Source: Ustilaginoidea virens
Lineage: Eukaryota > Ascomycota > Sordariomycetes > Hypocreales > Clavicipitaceae
Length of the DNA stretch: 64,000 nt
NCBI RefSeq assembly: GCF_000687475.1
Contig: NC_057316.1
Location: forward strand, 7,254,001 to 7,318,000
Reading direction: 5' to 3'
A program made the translations under genes and the position numbers. Position 1 is the stretch's first letter. Every line of letters begins with the position of its first letter. The notes beneath the pieces were generated by a model. It worked only from the letters and a program-made list of their open reading frames with translations, did no database searches and was not told the origin of the DNA. This document shows positions 21,459 through 32,970 of this stretch, piece by piece.

Positions 21459-22708
21459 TGTTGCAGACGGGAAAAAATGGAGCCTTGGGAGGATTCGAAA
21501 AGCAATCAGGTCATTTGATTGTGACGAGTGGAATCCAGGTTAAGGGGTTTTCGAAGGAGTCTATATATATCTCCATCTGGGCTCATAACTGGCCTGCTGT
21601 TACTCCGACGCCGTGTCTTGCTATAGTTTGGACCACTGGACAAGCAATTTTCAGCTGTATGGCGGCAATGCGCTCGTTGGCATCCGCGGCAACGCCGAAG
21701 CGAGGATTCCATCTTACGTCTCCATCAGCGCAGCCCACCGCAAGCCGTGGCCACGTACCCCCATGTAGAAGCTGGCACGGCCGGCGTCAATAGTCTCCTG
21801 CGTGTTAGTGCCAGGCAAACTACGCCATTATGGCGGCTGTACAATGCAACGGCGCTGCTCGAAACAAAGGTTCCGAGTCCTCGGTCCTGAACATGACGGG
21901 GTCCCAAGTACTAGGCATGCATGATCGACGTTTTCTGCAAGGCATGTGCTTCCGCGCTGCGAGACGAAGCCTCTAGTTTTCAGTAGGGCTATGGGCACGC
22001 GGAAGAGATGGAACCAATGCATCTGCATCTGCGGGTTCGGGGTCGAGCGATTAAGAGATGGATGCAGCGAGCCAGAACAATGGCAGCTTGTCTTTTTTTT
22101 TTTCCCGAAAACATGCGAAGCTGGAATTGCTAGTCGCAGCCATGTAGCCATGCGTGACGGGCGAATAACTCGCATGAGACTCCAGCCTCACCGCTTGTCA
22201 GCAAGCTTGGGCGACGTGATTGGATAATCATCCCTGTCCACATCCCATTGTAGAAAGATCGTTTCAGCTGCATGGTCCATTACCTCCAGATTGACACATG
22301 TCGCACATCCGGAACATGGATCATCAGCACCATAGTTGGCGTGTCCTAAGCCAGTAAATCACGGCGCCATCTTAAAAGGATGCGTTTCAAAGGCGGCCTA
22401 CTTAGGTTGCAATAAGCGAGATCCAGCAAGACCACCGAGAAAAAGTGCCACTCGTGAAGTTGCAGCTGAAACGTGCAGCTGCATAGCCAAGTCTGTACCT
22501 TGTCGTCTCAAGACAGGACAATCTCGATGAAGCATCATTGTTTGTTCACGAGAAAGTCTCCTCCACATAAACATCCGTCTCAATTCGCACTGGTTCTGCA
22601 AGGTTCAATTATCAAATACCTCAAGTTGGCGCCCAGCCACACATTGCAGAGTCCAGACGCTGCTTGTTTAATCAATCACTGGCGTGCCCTGCCCGCAGCT
22701 GAGAAATA
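21459..22708. other. Intergenic, no gene recognised
   Basis: Short conflicting open frames only; a T run occurs near 22093. Confidence 0.45.
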
Positions 22709-23510
22709 TTTGACGCGCAAGCTCTGCGGACCGAGTACGAGTCCTTCATGGACGAGTACAGCGATCTGCACGGAGAAATCGACGAGTTCGCGCGCCGGTT
22801 GCAGAGCCAAATCTAAGAAGACAAGAGCATACTGCGAAAGGCGGCGTCGGATCGAAATGATGCCAATGATGCTGCCTTTGCAGGCCTGGAGATTCTGGTC
22901 GATCAACTGCTCCTCATCTCTGACAGCGATGGAGCCGTCGGAAGGGAACAGCTGCCGAGCTTGCCCATCGTGGTGACGCTGTTCCACCAGCTCAGCAAAA
23001 CTTGCGAGGCTGCTGTGGACCGGAGGGGGGGGCATTGAATCGCAGTGCAACATCAAAAGACAGAACAAGGACAAAGCCGAGGTGGTATTAGCAAAGAAAG
23101 GCCAGGTGTGAAGAGGCCGAGACACGAGAATGCGTCGATCGCTTGAGACAGCTTGCGCCCAAGGTGGAAAGCTCGAGAGTGAAGCTGGAAAAGCTATTTT
23201 GAGGAATGAACGGCGAGTACGAGAAGATTGTCCAGGGCAGAAAGATTAACGAAAGAACCTTGGGAAGCCACTTGAATGCTCGACTACCACGTGTCGAGCA
23301 ACGACGTGGATACTTGTCGTGATGATATTATTCGCCACATCATCAAGCTTATTCATGTGAGGGTAGAGCAGGTTGATGAGGATGAAGACGTGAAGCGGTC
23401 CAAGGAGAACATTGAGAGGCGCATGTTGGAGGTTCTGGGACGGGACAAGGTCGATGAGCTGACGCGGGAGAAAAAGTATCTTTCACTGGAGGATATTGAT
23501 TGTTGACGCC
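22709..23510 (+). pseudogene. Stop-containing coding remnant, helical
   Basis: From about 22711 the plus strand reads as a helical, acidic protein segment (ALRTEYESFMDEYSDLHGE). A TAA at 22814 interrupts it, the same frame continues for more than 200 bases (AFAGLEILVDQLLLISDSDG), and it stops again at about 23037. A further stretch at 23276-23506 (RSKENIERRMLEVLG, DKVDELTREKKYLSLEDID) also looks protein-like. No family is recognised. The pattern suggests an old gene with nonsense mutations and perhaps frame shifts. Confidence 0.4.
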
Positions 23511-26500
23511 ACCCTCGAATGCCGACAAGGTTGATTTGACCATGGTTGCGGGCAAATTGGTAGAAGCAGCGTGGAAAGATGATGCTCCTGGTTGGTGATG
23601 CCCAATTGACTTTTCAATGTATGGTCGGTTGCTCGTGTTTCGTCTCGCCCCCGTGGGGTGGGTTGCCCTGCTTCCAAGCGGCAACAGCAACAGCTTCAAT
23701 CGCACCCCTGGATCCAACTTGCCGTTCTGCATTCGCATCGTTCGCATCTTGCACGCAAGTCGGGGAAATCACCAGGCTAACGCGGCTGAGTGGAGTGGCA
23801 GTACATAAGTTGGGAGAGTGCATCGATGCAAGCGAGTGCATTCCGGCATTCTCCAGTTAGGCAGACAGTGCAAATACAAGTGTCCGTTAGCCCGTACGCC
23901 CAGCCAGCCACATCAAGCGCCAAGCGCCAAGCGCCAAGAACCGAGAACTGTCACCTGCTGAAATAGTCGATGGACAAGAGTTTGGCTTCATGCAAGGAGC
24001 ACAGGGGGACCCACCATCCATCCTTGATCCGCATCTGCGGCATCTGAAACTGCCATCAGACCATCAGCCACTTCAGCTCGAGCGAGGACATGGCCCAGAA
24101 TCCAGACTGGTTTTGATAACCATGGGCCTCGGACATCTTTTGAGCGCTATCATGGCCCATAGAAGCCCTTGAGCCACGACCACTAGCAGCCACAGCGCCT
24201 GGTGCAACAGGAAAGGAAATAAGAAGAAACCATCCACTACCGTCTTACCATGTCTTCTTGCCCTCTAAGCTTCGCGTTTTAATCGGAAACGCCTTGCCAC
24301 AAGACGGCGCATTGCTTTCCCTACCGATACGTGAAATGGCTGTCAACGCCGCGGACGCGGCAAGGCTACCAGGCATCTGGAACGCCAGGAAACATTGCGG
24401 CACTTTCGTCTCGCACATCGAGGTCTTTGTCCAGGGCTCAGAAAACCCCCCGTGATTGCTGGCTGACAACTAGGGGAAAAAAAAACCAGGTAATATACGG
24501 TGGTGTCCGGCCTGGAGTCACCAGCCAGGATGCCAATATAAACCGGGGCTTTGGCGGCGAGTAAGTCAGATTTACAGAAAGCGACTAGTACGTGCTGCCA
24601 AGGCTGCGCTGCTCGCCTTGTTTCCTGGGGGTTCTCTTCAAGCCTCGACGTAGCTTGGAGTATGTCATTAACGACTCGCCTGTGCTGACTCGTCTGTTTG
24701 ATAGCTTCGTCACTGATGTTGCCCTCTGGCGGTCCTCGGCGAAGCAAGAATCTCCTCCTGAAGGCTGGCGAGGCATGAGTGACGACATCAACAGTGGCCG
24801 AGAAGGAGATTACCTGTATCTGATGTGGAAATTGCAGCGTTACGCTGGGCCGAGTAATGACGAGCATCTTTTGGAAAAGGCTTCGGAGGTCCCCAGCCCC
24901 TGGGAGCTCCTTGCGCAGGACCTGGTTGGTTCATTGCTACAAAAAAAACGCAGGCGAGGCGTTGTTTCTAGGCCAGTCGTCTGGGCCACTTTCAATTCGT
25001 TCTTGGCTCTGTTCTCTCTTCATCACCACCTACTTAACTCGCGTAGATGTCCGCCGTAAATGCAATGAGCGAGAACCAACCGCTCAAAGAGCCGCACCCA
25101 ACGAATAGCAAAGCATCCCGAGTACTCCCCACGTTTGCAAGTCATTTGAACCCGCAGAGCAAGTCAGAGCCGAATAAAAACGCCCCTTTTGTCCTTGAGC
25201 ACTCTAGTCAACAAGGAACCGTCGTATGAAAATGAACTAATGGCACCATCGTCGATCTCGACCAGTACTCGTGTGAAGGAGCTTACCTGTATTGGGGACT
25301 ATTGCCAGACAAATCCAGCGTGTTGACAATCCCTAGGCCGCATTTTTATAAGCCAGTACTTCTTTCCACGCGGGTATTCCAGCAAGGTCACGGGGTTCGG
25401 TCACGGCAATTTATGCATGGTTGATTTCTTCATCCCCGCTGGCTGCCACAGCTGCCAGCTGCCATCAACTTTTCCCGTGGTACGGTACCTTGGGGATCGT
25501 CACGATTGGTGTCGTGTCCAGGTAAATGCGGCTTTCTTGGATGACATTGCTATCTCAGGGTCGACACCCTGATTTCACGGCTGGAGCGGCGCAACGGAAC
25601 TTCAGCACGAGCTCCATGAGACCCTTGGTATGAGGGCAAAGTGCCCAACAGCCGACATTGATGAGTTACCAACCATGTGCTGACGACCTAAGGGCCAGGC
25701 ACGAGGAAATCAATAGACCAGCCTTGGCAAAGGCTCCAAGGAACCCAATGACTGGTACTCGAAACAAAGATAGGAATACGCCTACTTTGATATTGGCAAA
25801 GGATTTTCTGTCACAGACAAAGCGAGCAATTACGATTGTTACGCCAAATTGTTATCTAGCTCGTCTACAAAACTGCATCTGCCACGGGAATACCAGCTGT
25901 TGCTTATAGATGTCTAATACTTCTATAGCCTGCAATGCTGTTCACGGTGCAAATCAAGGTTTCATGCAGGCAAACTGCCTAACCGATCGGCATGCAAAGT
26001 ACCGCCGGCGATTCTATGGCAGCCAGCGACCCGTGTTGGTCGCCATTGGCAATGGTCCAGCCCCTGAAGGGAATGTGCGCCGTAGTCGCGCGCCTTGCGT
26101 CATCTGGCATGCAAACAGCAAGAAATGAAGCCAGTATCGCAATTACAATATGTGAACGGGTATATTATGGCCTGGAATTTAACCGACATTCCTTGCCAGG
26201 CTCGCATACCGTAGGCCGTGGTGGATGCCGCAGTTGCAGACCGGGTGCAGCAACGCATAGAACACGGCACAAGAATGACAGAAGCTCTAGTGTTTGAGCT
26301 ATTGTGGCACCCATGACATTCCCCGTGGCTAGCCAGTCCATGCAGGGGAGCATGACCCTAAAACGGTTACATCACTGGTGCTGATCGTAAGGCTGCCGAG
26401 GTCGAATGAACAAGAGTAGAGCGCATGTATTCGGTGTCTGCGTCTATTTACACCACTAGCTTACTACTAAAGAGGATTTGCAAACCCAGCCACCCGAACG

Positions 26501-26549
26501 CAAGGGTAACAGCATGACTGCAACATCAATCTCGCATGCAGCCCACATA
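23511..26549. other. Gene-poor interval
   Basis: No gene supported over 3 kb. Open frames at 24343-24867 (minus) and 24592-25059 (plus) overlap each other and match nothing I know. This could be further decayed DNA. Confidence 0.45.
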
Positions 26550-26814
26550 TCAGATCTGCTGCTTGTGAGCCTCGGCCTTGGCGTCGTGCTTCGTCTCGCT
26601 AGCCTTGTCGGAAGCGGCGTCCTTTGCGCCAGATAGCCTTTGGAAAGGTCAGCAAAAGCCCATGCTTGCCTTCCGAAAACTAAGCAACATACCGCGACCC
26701 AACAGGGGTATCAGAGTCCTTTGCAGTCTGCTTGTTGGCTTCCTTGGATACCCCAGAGGTAGCCTTTTGAGCTTGCTCCGAGACGTATTCGGCGCCTTTC
26801 TTGACGGTGTCCAT
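26550..26814 (-). CDS. grg1: Glucose-repressible / clock-controlled protein GRG1 (CCG-1) (69 aa)
   Basis: Two exons on the minus strand: 26814-26693 (122 nt) and 26637-26550 (88 nt), with GTATGT donor and CAAAG acceptor. The spliced product starts MDTVKKGAEYVSEQAQKATS and contains SKEANKQTAKDSDTPVGSR and SGAKDAASDKASETKHDAKA. This is the hallmark of the small hydrophilic GRG1/CCG-1 family, whose members are about 70 aa. In Neurospora the gene is strongly induced by glucose starvation and by the clock; its biochemical role is unknown and a stress-protective function is usual conjecture. Start, splice phase and total length all agree. A TATA-like element lies about 110 bp upstream. Confidence 0.92.
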
Positions 26815-26922
26815 AATGAAACTTTTGAAGATGTTAAGAGGCTAAAATGTCTTTTACAGTTTAGGTGTGCAAAGTACCACGCTTTCTTGCCTCGACGATG
26901 GGTGCTACGGCGAACTTCGGGG

Positions 26923-26930
26923 CTTTATAG
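26923..26930 (-). promoter_or_regulatory. Probable TATA box of grg1
   Basis: CTATAAAG on the minus strand, about 110 bp upstream of the grg1 ATG at 26814. Highly expressed fungal genes of this type usually carry a TATA box. Confidence 0.45.
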
Positions 26931-27294
26931 AAAAGTCTGTTTCTTCTCAATGGTTCTTTCAGCTGCAAAAAGTGGTTGCAGTGGCAAAAGATGAACTGGA
27001 TTTGGCAATGGGATGATGTCCGTGTTGTGTCATCATGATGTCGACGATGGGGTGGTTTGATAGCATTGTGGAGCAACTGCTCCGAGGGAATGTAATTGTA
27101 CTTTTCAGTTTGGGGCTTCGGGTGCCTATGATATTCGTATTTAGACACTGGGCATCTTTCACATGAGGGGGAATATCGACTCGCAAAGCAAGCATCTGCA
27201 GTTGCCACTCCCTAGGTGTTTGACGCAGCTCATCGCCCCTTGTTATCCCACGCGGCTGGCTCACAACAATCACGAGCTCGGAAAAGAGGGGCCA

Positions 27295-27322
27295 ATGTGC
27301 CTCGCTAGATAGCGAGGCACAT
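27295..27322. repeat. Perfect 28-bp palindrome
   Basis: ATGTGCCTCGCTA, then GA, then TAGCGAGGCACAT: two 13-base arms with a 2-base centre and no mismatch. It lies just downstream (3') of the minus-strand open frame ending at 27334, so it could be a transcript-end hairpin, a protein-binding palindrome or a footprint of an excised element. Confidence 0.9.
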
Positions 27323-27333
27323 GAAGCGCAGCC

Positions 27334-27798
27334 CTAGGTCTGTAATCCGTATTTCGCTTCGACTGAAAGATGCATCAGTCTGGTTGGTGACATCCAAGGT
27401 GCCCTGTTTCGTGCTGAAGCCGCAATGGATTCTTGGAAAACTTTGCCACGGCATTTAAATGCATTTCCAGTCAAATCGGCTAGACAAGTAGTAAGTGACG
27501 CATCAGCTTTATCACGGTAAATCCAGTGGACTTTTGCCGTCGAGGGTAGCAATTGCCGAGCGAACAATAACGATCGACGGCCGAGGAAACGCATTGCGGA
27601 GAGATCGAGGGACACGTTGAAACAATCTGGCAAAATCGTCATTGGTGTGACTGAATCCTTGTTGCCCTCAAGGCTGGGCATTTCAACCCAACTCGGCATT
27701 GTGGTCGTGAAGCCAAAGCGCCACGTCGATTTTGCGACTGGAACTTTCCAAAATACCGGGCATCGATATCTGTACACGTGTTTCAACACATCACCCAT
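27334..27798 (-). CDS. Hypothetical protein, no family recognised (154 aa as read)
   Basis: An open frame from ATG at 27798 (MGDVLKHVYRYRCPVFWKVP) to a stop at 27334. The frame stays open upstream for at least 45 codons (to about 27933 and beyond) without an ATG, so this may be the last exon of a longer gene. Composition is protein-like, with several W and mixed hydrophobic stretches (STWRFGFTTTMPSWVEM; CFNVSLDLSAMRFLGRRSLL), but I recognise no domain. Treat it as tentative. Confidence 0.3.
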   Translation of the reverse strand: MGDVLKHVYRYRCPVFWKVPVAKSTWRFGFTTTMPSWVEMPSLEGNKDSVTPMTILPDCFNVSLDLSAMRFLGRRSLLFARQLLPSTAKVHWIYRDKADASLTTCLADLTGNAFKCRGKVFQESIAASARNRAPWMSPTRLMHLSVEAKYGLQT

Positions 27799-28607
27799 CT
27801 TGTGAGTGAAATACGAGAACTCATGGCTGACGCGTTGCTCAGGCGAGTAAAAGTGGGATAGTCTGCCAAGCTGTTGGTACGTTGCGTACAACTTGGCGGA
27901 CGAACGGTTCACTGACGGATTTATTCGAGACAAGTCTGATCGGTCAGCGACTGCAGGATGCAGAGAGAGAGTTGGCAGAGGGATTTAGAACCTAGCAGAA
28001 TGCAACATGGTGATGACTTGAGACAAGAGCCAACTGAGACAGTAGGCTATCGTCCTTTCAGCGGACAGTCAATGGACCCATCACCAAACCACGCCGTTTC
28101 CAGCGCAAAAATTATTGCAAAGTGGTTTCCGATTCCTGCGATTGAATGGCCAAAACGAAGCCTGCAACTCATCGCTCCAAACGTATACCAGCCGCGTCAG
28201 GACTGAGCCAATCCAGTACAACTACTGCCGCTGGAGAGCCTTCCGAGGCGTTCACGGCTAATCACAATGCTTCATCTGGTTTCATGTCCAGGAACTTGCC
28301 TCAAACAAGCAGCAACATGACCCGAAGCGGAAATGCGATACAAGCCTCACCATGATTGGGCGAGAAAAAAGTATGCATGGCGCTGTCCAGTGTCCACAGC
28401 GGTGAGTCTATTTTCACCGCCAAACTATCACCAGCTGGGGACTCTCGCGCCTGCTCTGCGGTGACCCGACCCATCCAACTCCAATATGAAAAGCGTCGAT
28501 AAGCAGTGTACTGTATTGGAATGCGGTAGATGATGCAAGCTCGAAACGCTCAGATGCAGAAATGAGAAACTTTTTCCTTCTTGGGGCACAGGACATCCTC
28601 GTCCATA

Positions 28608-29166
28608 TTAGGTCCCCTGGTCGTAGGCTTCGTCTTCTTCCATTGGCCATTCTACCTCAAATGTAACCTCCTCGTCAGGATCTGTGACGAACATAAATGC
28701 AATTATGCTGTTGTTCTTAATACCGCATTTCGTAGGTGTGTTGATGCCGTCTTCTCCGATCTTGATCTTCTTCCATCCCTTTGAAGGGTCGTTGGGAATG
28801 TTGAGTACGCCATACGCAATGACAGGTTCTGAAGGCATCTCGGTAGTCCCGGCTGGATGTAGTGACTTTTTGAGTCCTTCTGGATATCGCTCTCTCAATA
28901 GCTCAACCAGTTCCTTTGAGACTTCAGACATGGGCGCTTCTGCGTCTACAAAAAGGTAGATTGTGTGGATGCCATGCTTGAAGCGGACGGAGATGTGAGC
29001 GTCATCCAAGGTGCTCTTTTCAATTGCGTCAGTCAACTTTCGTTACGGGAATCGTGTCGCTTCGGTACCTACCATTATTGCAGTCGTTTCTTGAGCTCCT
29101 GCTCTGCGATTGTGATTTCTGTACGTCTTCAAATTTCCAATCTTGGGATGGGATTGTCCGAGGCAT
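28608..29166 (-). CDS. Small conserved-looking protein of unknown function (156 aa)
   Basis: Two exons on the minus strand: 29166-29125 (14 codons, MPRTIPSQDWKFED) and 29036-28608, with a GTACAG donor, a GTAAC branch-like site and an AAAG acceptor. The second exon has no ATG and an in-frame TAA just before it, so the intron is needed. The body reads ISVRFKHGIHTIYLFVDAEA, then SKELVELLRERYPEG, YGVLNIPNDPSKGWKKIKIG and an acidic C-terminus (FEVEWPMEEDEAYDQGT). Alternating beta strands around one helix resemble a ubiquitin-like beta-grasp fold; this is a visual impression only. It is divergent from the Tim17-family gene at 29656, with about 490 bp between the starts. Confidence 0.72.
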
Positions 29167-29655
29167 CCTACGCCATGTCACGTGAGCTACCTCGAAGTTC
29201 AGGTCCTATAGGGATCACCGTGTGGAAGCAGCCGTGCGCGGGGCATACGGCACGGTAATAGGCAAGCTCCGCTCAGGGACCAAGCCGACTTGAATGAGAA
29301 AAAAAATACAATTGGGTAAAGCTGGTTATCCAACTCCTGAACCCATCGTTAAGCTCATCTCAACAGCCTGTCGGATAGCCCCAGAATTCGCCCTCTGTCC
29401 GCGCTTGGATCCTCCTCAGTCGAAAAGCCATCACTCAGGTCATTCGTTTTAGATAAAATAGGATTAGACAACAGGTGGACAAGTGGCTGATAAGCAGGAA
29501 AGGCGACCCAAGCAGAGATAAGCAAGGCAAGTCAAGGGAGGTAGACGACTGAAAAAAAAAGAAAGAAAACAGCTAGAGACTTTCAAAGGATTTGCGCTCC
29601 AAAACAAGAAATTCAAGAAAAGGATTGCCTCCCACGACCCCGATATTCCTTCGTC

Positions 29656-30432
29656 ATGGATCGCCCGACGACTCCCACAACTGTAACTGGATCCATACCC
29701 GTCACTTCGTCCTCGCCACACTATCACGATGCACCAGCGCTGCCATCAGATCCCCATCCTCGATTGTCCATCCCAACACCGGCCCGCATCCTGCTCGGTT
29801 CGGCATCATCTGGGGTCATAGGCTTCACTCTTGGAGCCATGCAGGGTGGACAGACGGCTCAACTCCGCTTTCGGGCAGAACACGCGCACAAGATGCCTGA
29901 TACTACAACCGGGTGGTACCTGTATCACAAGTCGAAAAACTACCATGCTATGCAGGGCGGGATCCGCGAGGGATTCCGGATGGGGGCCAAAACGAGCTTT
30001 TGGAGCTTCGTTGCTTTGGGGCTGGAAAGCACAGTCGATCGCTATCGTGGTAGCAGCGACATGTTTTCGACGACTATGGCGACTCTGACGGTTGCGGGGG
30101 CTTTCTCTTTGTGGCGTAAGTGTGATTTCATAACTTGTTGTTGTCAAGCCATCGCGCATCCGTCATGTGCCTTTTATTGCGTAGTGACCTACATTGAACG
30201 TGGGAAGAGGGGGAGTCAAAAACTGGATTGAGTGACGATGGCGAGCTGACACGCCACCCACTTTTGGCTGCACGGTTTAGACAGGTTCTCCTTGACGACA
30301 GCTGGACGTACAGCCAAGCTTGGCCTGCTATTTGGCCTTGCTTATGGGGGCGTGCAGGACCTGGTTGGCTTGGCCCGAGGCAGGCCGATAGGGTATGTGG
30401 AGGCGCTCCGACATCGCTGGGAATCTACATAA
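29656..30432 (+). CDS. Tim17/Tim22/Tim23-type membrane protein (203 aa)
   Basis: Two exons: 29656-30115 and 30281-30432; the split codon at the GTAAGT donor gives LW-H-RFSLTTAGRTAK. After a Ser/Pro/Thr-rich N-terminus of about 40 residues come glycine-rich hydrophobic segments: ARILLGSASSGVIGFTLGAM, KTSFWSFVALGLEST, TMATLTVAGAFSLW and LGLLFGLAYGGVQDLVGLAR. Glycine-spaced helices of this sort mark the Tim17 superfamily, which acts in the mitochondrial inner membrane. The protein is longer than core Tim17 and Tim23 and lacks their signature, so it is a peripheral fungal member, not a confirmed translocase subunit. The divergent neighbour shares its promoter region. Confidence 0.78.
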
Positions 30433-32970
30433 CAAGCCGCCACACCCAACCAACAACACTCCGCACTCTGTACAGAGCCGCAAAATCCGGCGCGGCATCT
30501 CCGCCCTTTCCCCCCCAAGCCCATTGACCGCGCTAGAACAAGACTCCACATGCATTCAGCAACCTCGTCGGTGGAAAGTTCCACAAACCCTCCCTTGGCC
30601 CGTTGGCCCGTTGGCCCATGGTTGCAGAAATCTTGCCCAAAACTGCTGCCGAGCCTATGCGCGGGCTAAAGCAGTGTCAGTCCGGACTCTCGGCCTTGCC
30701 GGCAGTGGTGGGTGGGGTTCCGTTGGAACTTGATGCAATGATGCCGGCAAAAACCAAAGCATGGGGCCTTGCACGACGGGATGCAGCAGGTTGGGCGTGC
30801 CTGCCGAGATGACTTGGGAGCCAGAGGGATTGGAAGCTTTTTGCAACCTTGATGTGTGTATACGGAGTACTTCCCATGCATGGTGAACGAGTCCTCGGGT
30901 GGTTACCAGTAGATTGCAGACGTGGGGGTCCAGGCGTCAAGCCGTCCCCATGTCTTTCGTGATTCTTGTGTATCTTGTATCTATCGCAGTCATTTTGGGA
31001 CGAGGCAGAGGTAGGGGGGCAAGGGGGGGTGTCTGGCGGCGCCGTCAAGCAGGAAATCGAAATAAAGACGCTAGCGGGACCTTTGCGTGGAGAATGCTCG
31101 GGGAACAATGGCTTGCGTTAAACGCACGCGGCAAAAGGGGGAGCGAGTTTTGGGCGTGCGTTCTGGAGGCATCAACATTGGCAAGCTTATCTATTATATG
31201 ACACAATGTCTCAACCGACCTCCCAGGCGGTACTCCAGAGTCGGCACTCCGTATCTAGCAAGGGTCAGACGTTGGAACGTCGATGTAGCAGGGTGCGACA
31301 CCAACAAAGACCGTACTTGCATTTGCATCCTGCCATTCCGCAAACCGAGTCGGGACTAATTAGAACAAGATCGTCATGATGATTTCCCTCGATAGCAGGC
31401 ATCACTCGCCAACTTTTGCATCGGCTTTTTTTTTTTCCTTTTTTTCCTTTCGTTTCTCTCTTTCTTAGTTTTTTTATTTTTATTTTATTTTATTTTTTTT
31501 TTTTTGGGTTAATGACGGCCAATTTCGCCAGAGCCGACGCCAAGCTCTCCCCGCCCCGACATCGCCGTATCAGAGGCATTCCAGAATCGAGGCTGTCTGC
31601 CCTGATTGGCCAATGTCTTATCATCCCTTGCATGGATTCCTCACCCAGCCGGCTACAATCGGGCTTTGCTACGCGATCCCCGTGATCGGGGAGGACCACG
31701 TGATCGATTTTGCTCCCGATTTGGCAGCCGGGGGCCCTGCGTTCGCGTCTGGAAGGGTCATAACGGGGGGGGCGGGCAATTTCACAGCCTGCCCCGGCGT
31801 CGTGGATTTTAGATAAGAGGTGGGGTTGGCGAGGGGGGGGAGGGGTGAAAGGGGTCCCGGACGGCATGGCTCGGGATTGAGTGGATCCTCGAGATGACAT
31901 TGAGCAGACTGCGCGACTCCGACGCCGTGGCGTTGATGCGTACATACCCTGCGCGTGGTGGTGTGGTGTCAAGGGGATGATGAGTGAAACTTTTGCTCCC
32001 CCCCCCCCCTTCCTCCCCCGGGGAAATCGTCAGCCAAGGAAGGGTTCTGGGTTCCTCGTTGGGCTCTGGCGGACGAGTTGCCCGGGCATCGCCACAAGCA
32101 GAACTCCATCCAGAGTTGTGACGGTGCAAAGAGCCCGTCAAACTTGGCGGCGCAAGGGACATACCAGCCGTTCCTGGGCCCCCCGGCTCAGGCGGAGAGG
32201 CCCCCATCCACCGCCCCCAGGCAAAGGACGTAAGGCGGGTTGCACGACGCCGCGACGACCCCCCCCCCCCCCCCCCCCAGGCTTGTCCAACCCCCGAGAT
32301 TGGCTATAAGTTTGACGCGCCTTCGCTCCGTGGCCTTCCCCCCTGGGAGGGCCCCGCGATGTTGGTCAGCTGGTCAAAACAGAGACACCGACCCAGCGTT
32401 GGGTGCATACCAGAAGGCAGACGAGAAACCCTGAAGAAACCGTGCCCTTATATTAGAGGCGCGTCCTCACTGCCCTGGCGGGCGGGCACATCTAAAACGA
32501 GACTTCAAATTCTTCTTCGTCCGCGGCGTACTGACCCCAGCAAAAACCTTGACTATACCAACGCACCTTTCCCAGCGATACGCTGCGGACGCACAAACCT
32601 CTGCTCTGTTTCTCGCTCCCTGGGCCTTATGATCATATAGAGGTCTCGCACATCTCTCCCTCTCTTGGCCCCCGTCAATCGCGATCGCAACTCGCTGCTC
32701 GCTGCAGTGGCCACGACTTGTCATCTTGATGCGCACCACGGAAATAGCGCAAGCAAGACTTGATTCAAGACTCGGGCCCCCTCTTTGCTTGCACCTTCCA
32801 TAGCCCTGCTATTTCCCCTCGTCTCACCAATATCATCCGTCACTTTTGCGTTCTTCCCATCCGCTCCCCTTTCCCCACGAATGAAAGCTCGGGTAGCCAT
32901 CCAAAGCCCCTAGAGTCAAGCAAGGCCAGGCCCTCTACCGCGCATCACTCGCCACCCCGCAAAGACTGCG
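30433..32970. other. Intergenic, homopolymer-rich
   Basis: No gene supported. T-rich stretch at about 31425-31505, G runs near 31770 and 31835, C runs at about 31998-32007 and a 20-base C run at 32259-32278. The last 200 bp before 32971 is pyrimidine-rich, as expected for the 5' leader of the proline dehydrogenase gene. TACGGAGTAC occurs at 30861-30870. Confidence 0.55.

Noticed and set aside
24343..25059. Overlapping open frames on both strands
   Set aside because: Neither frame shows a motif, splice logic or neighbour support, so no CDS is claimed.
29037..29072. 36-bp intron placing the start codon at 29075-29073 for the small protein
   Set aside because: Too short for a fungal intron; an 88-bp intron joining the exon at 29166-29125 gives a better protein and better signals.
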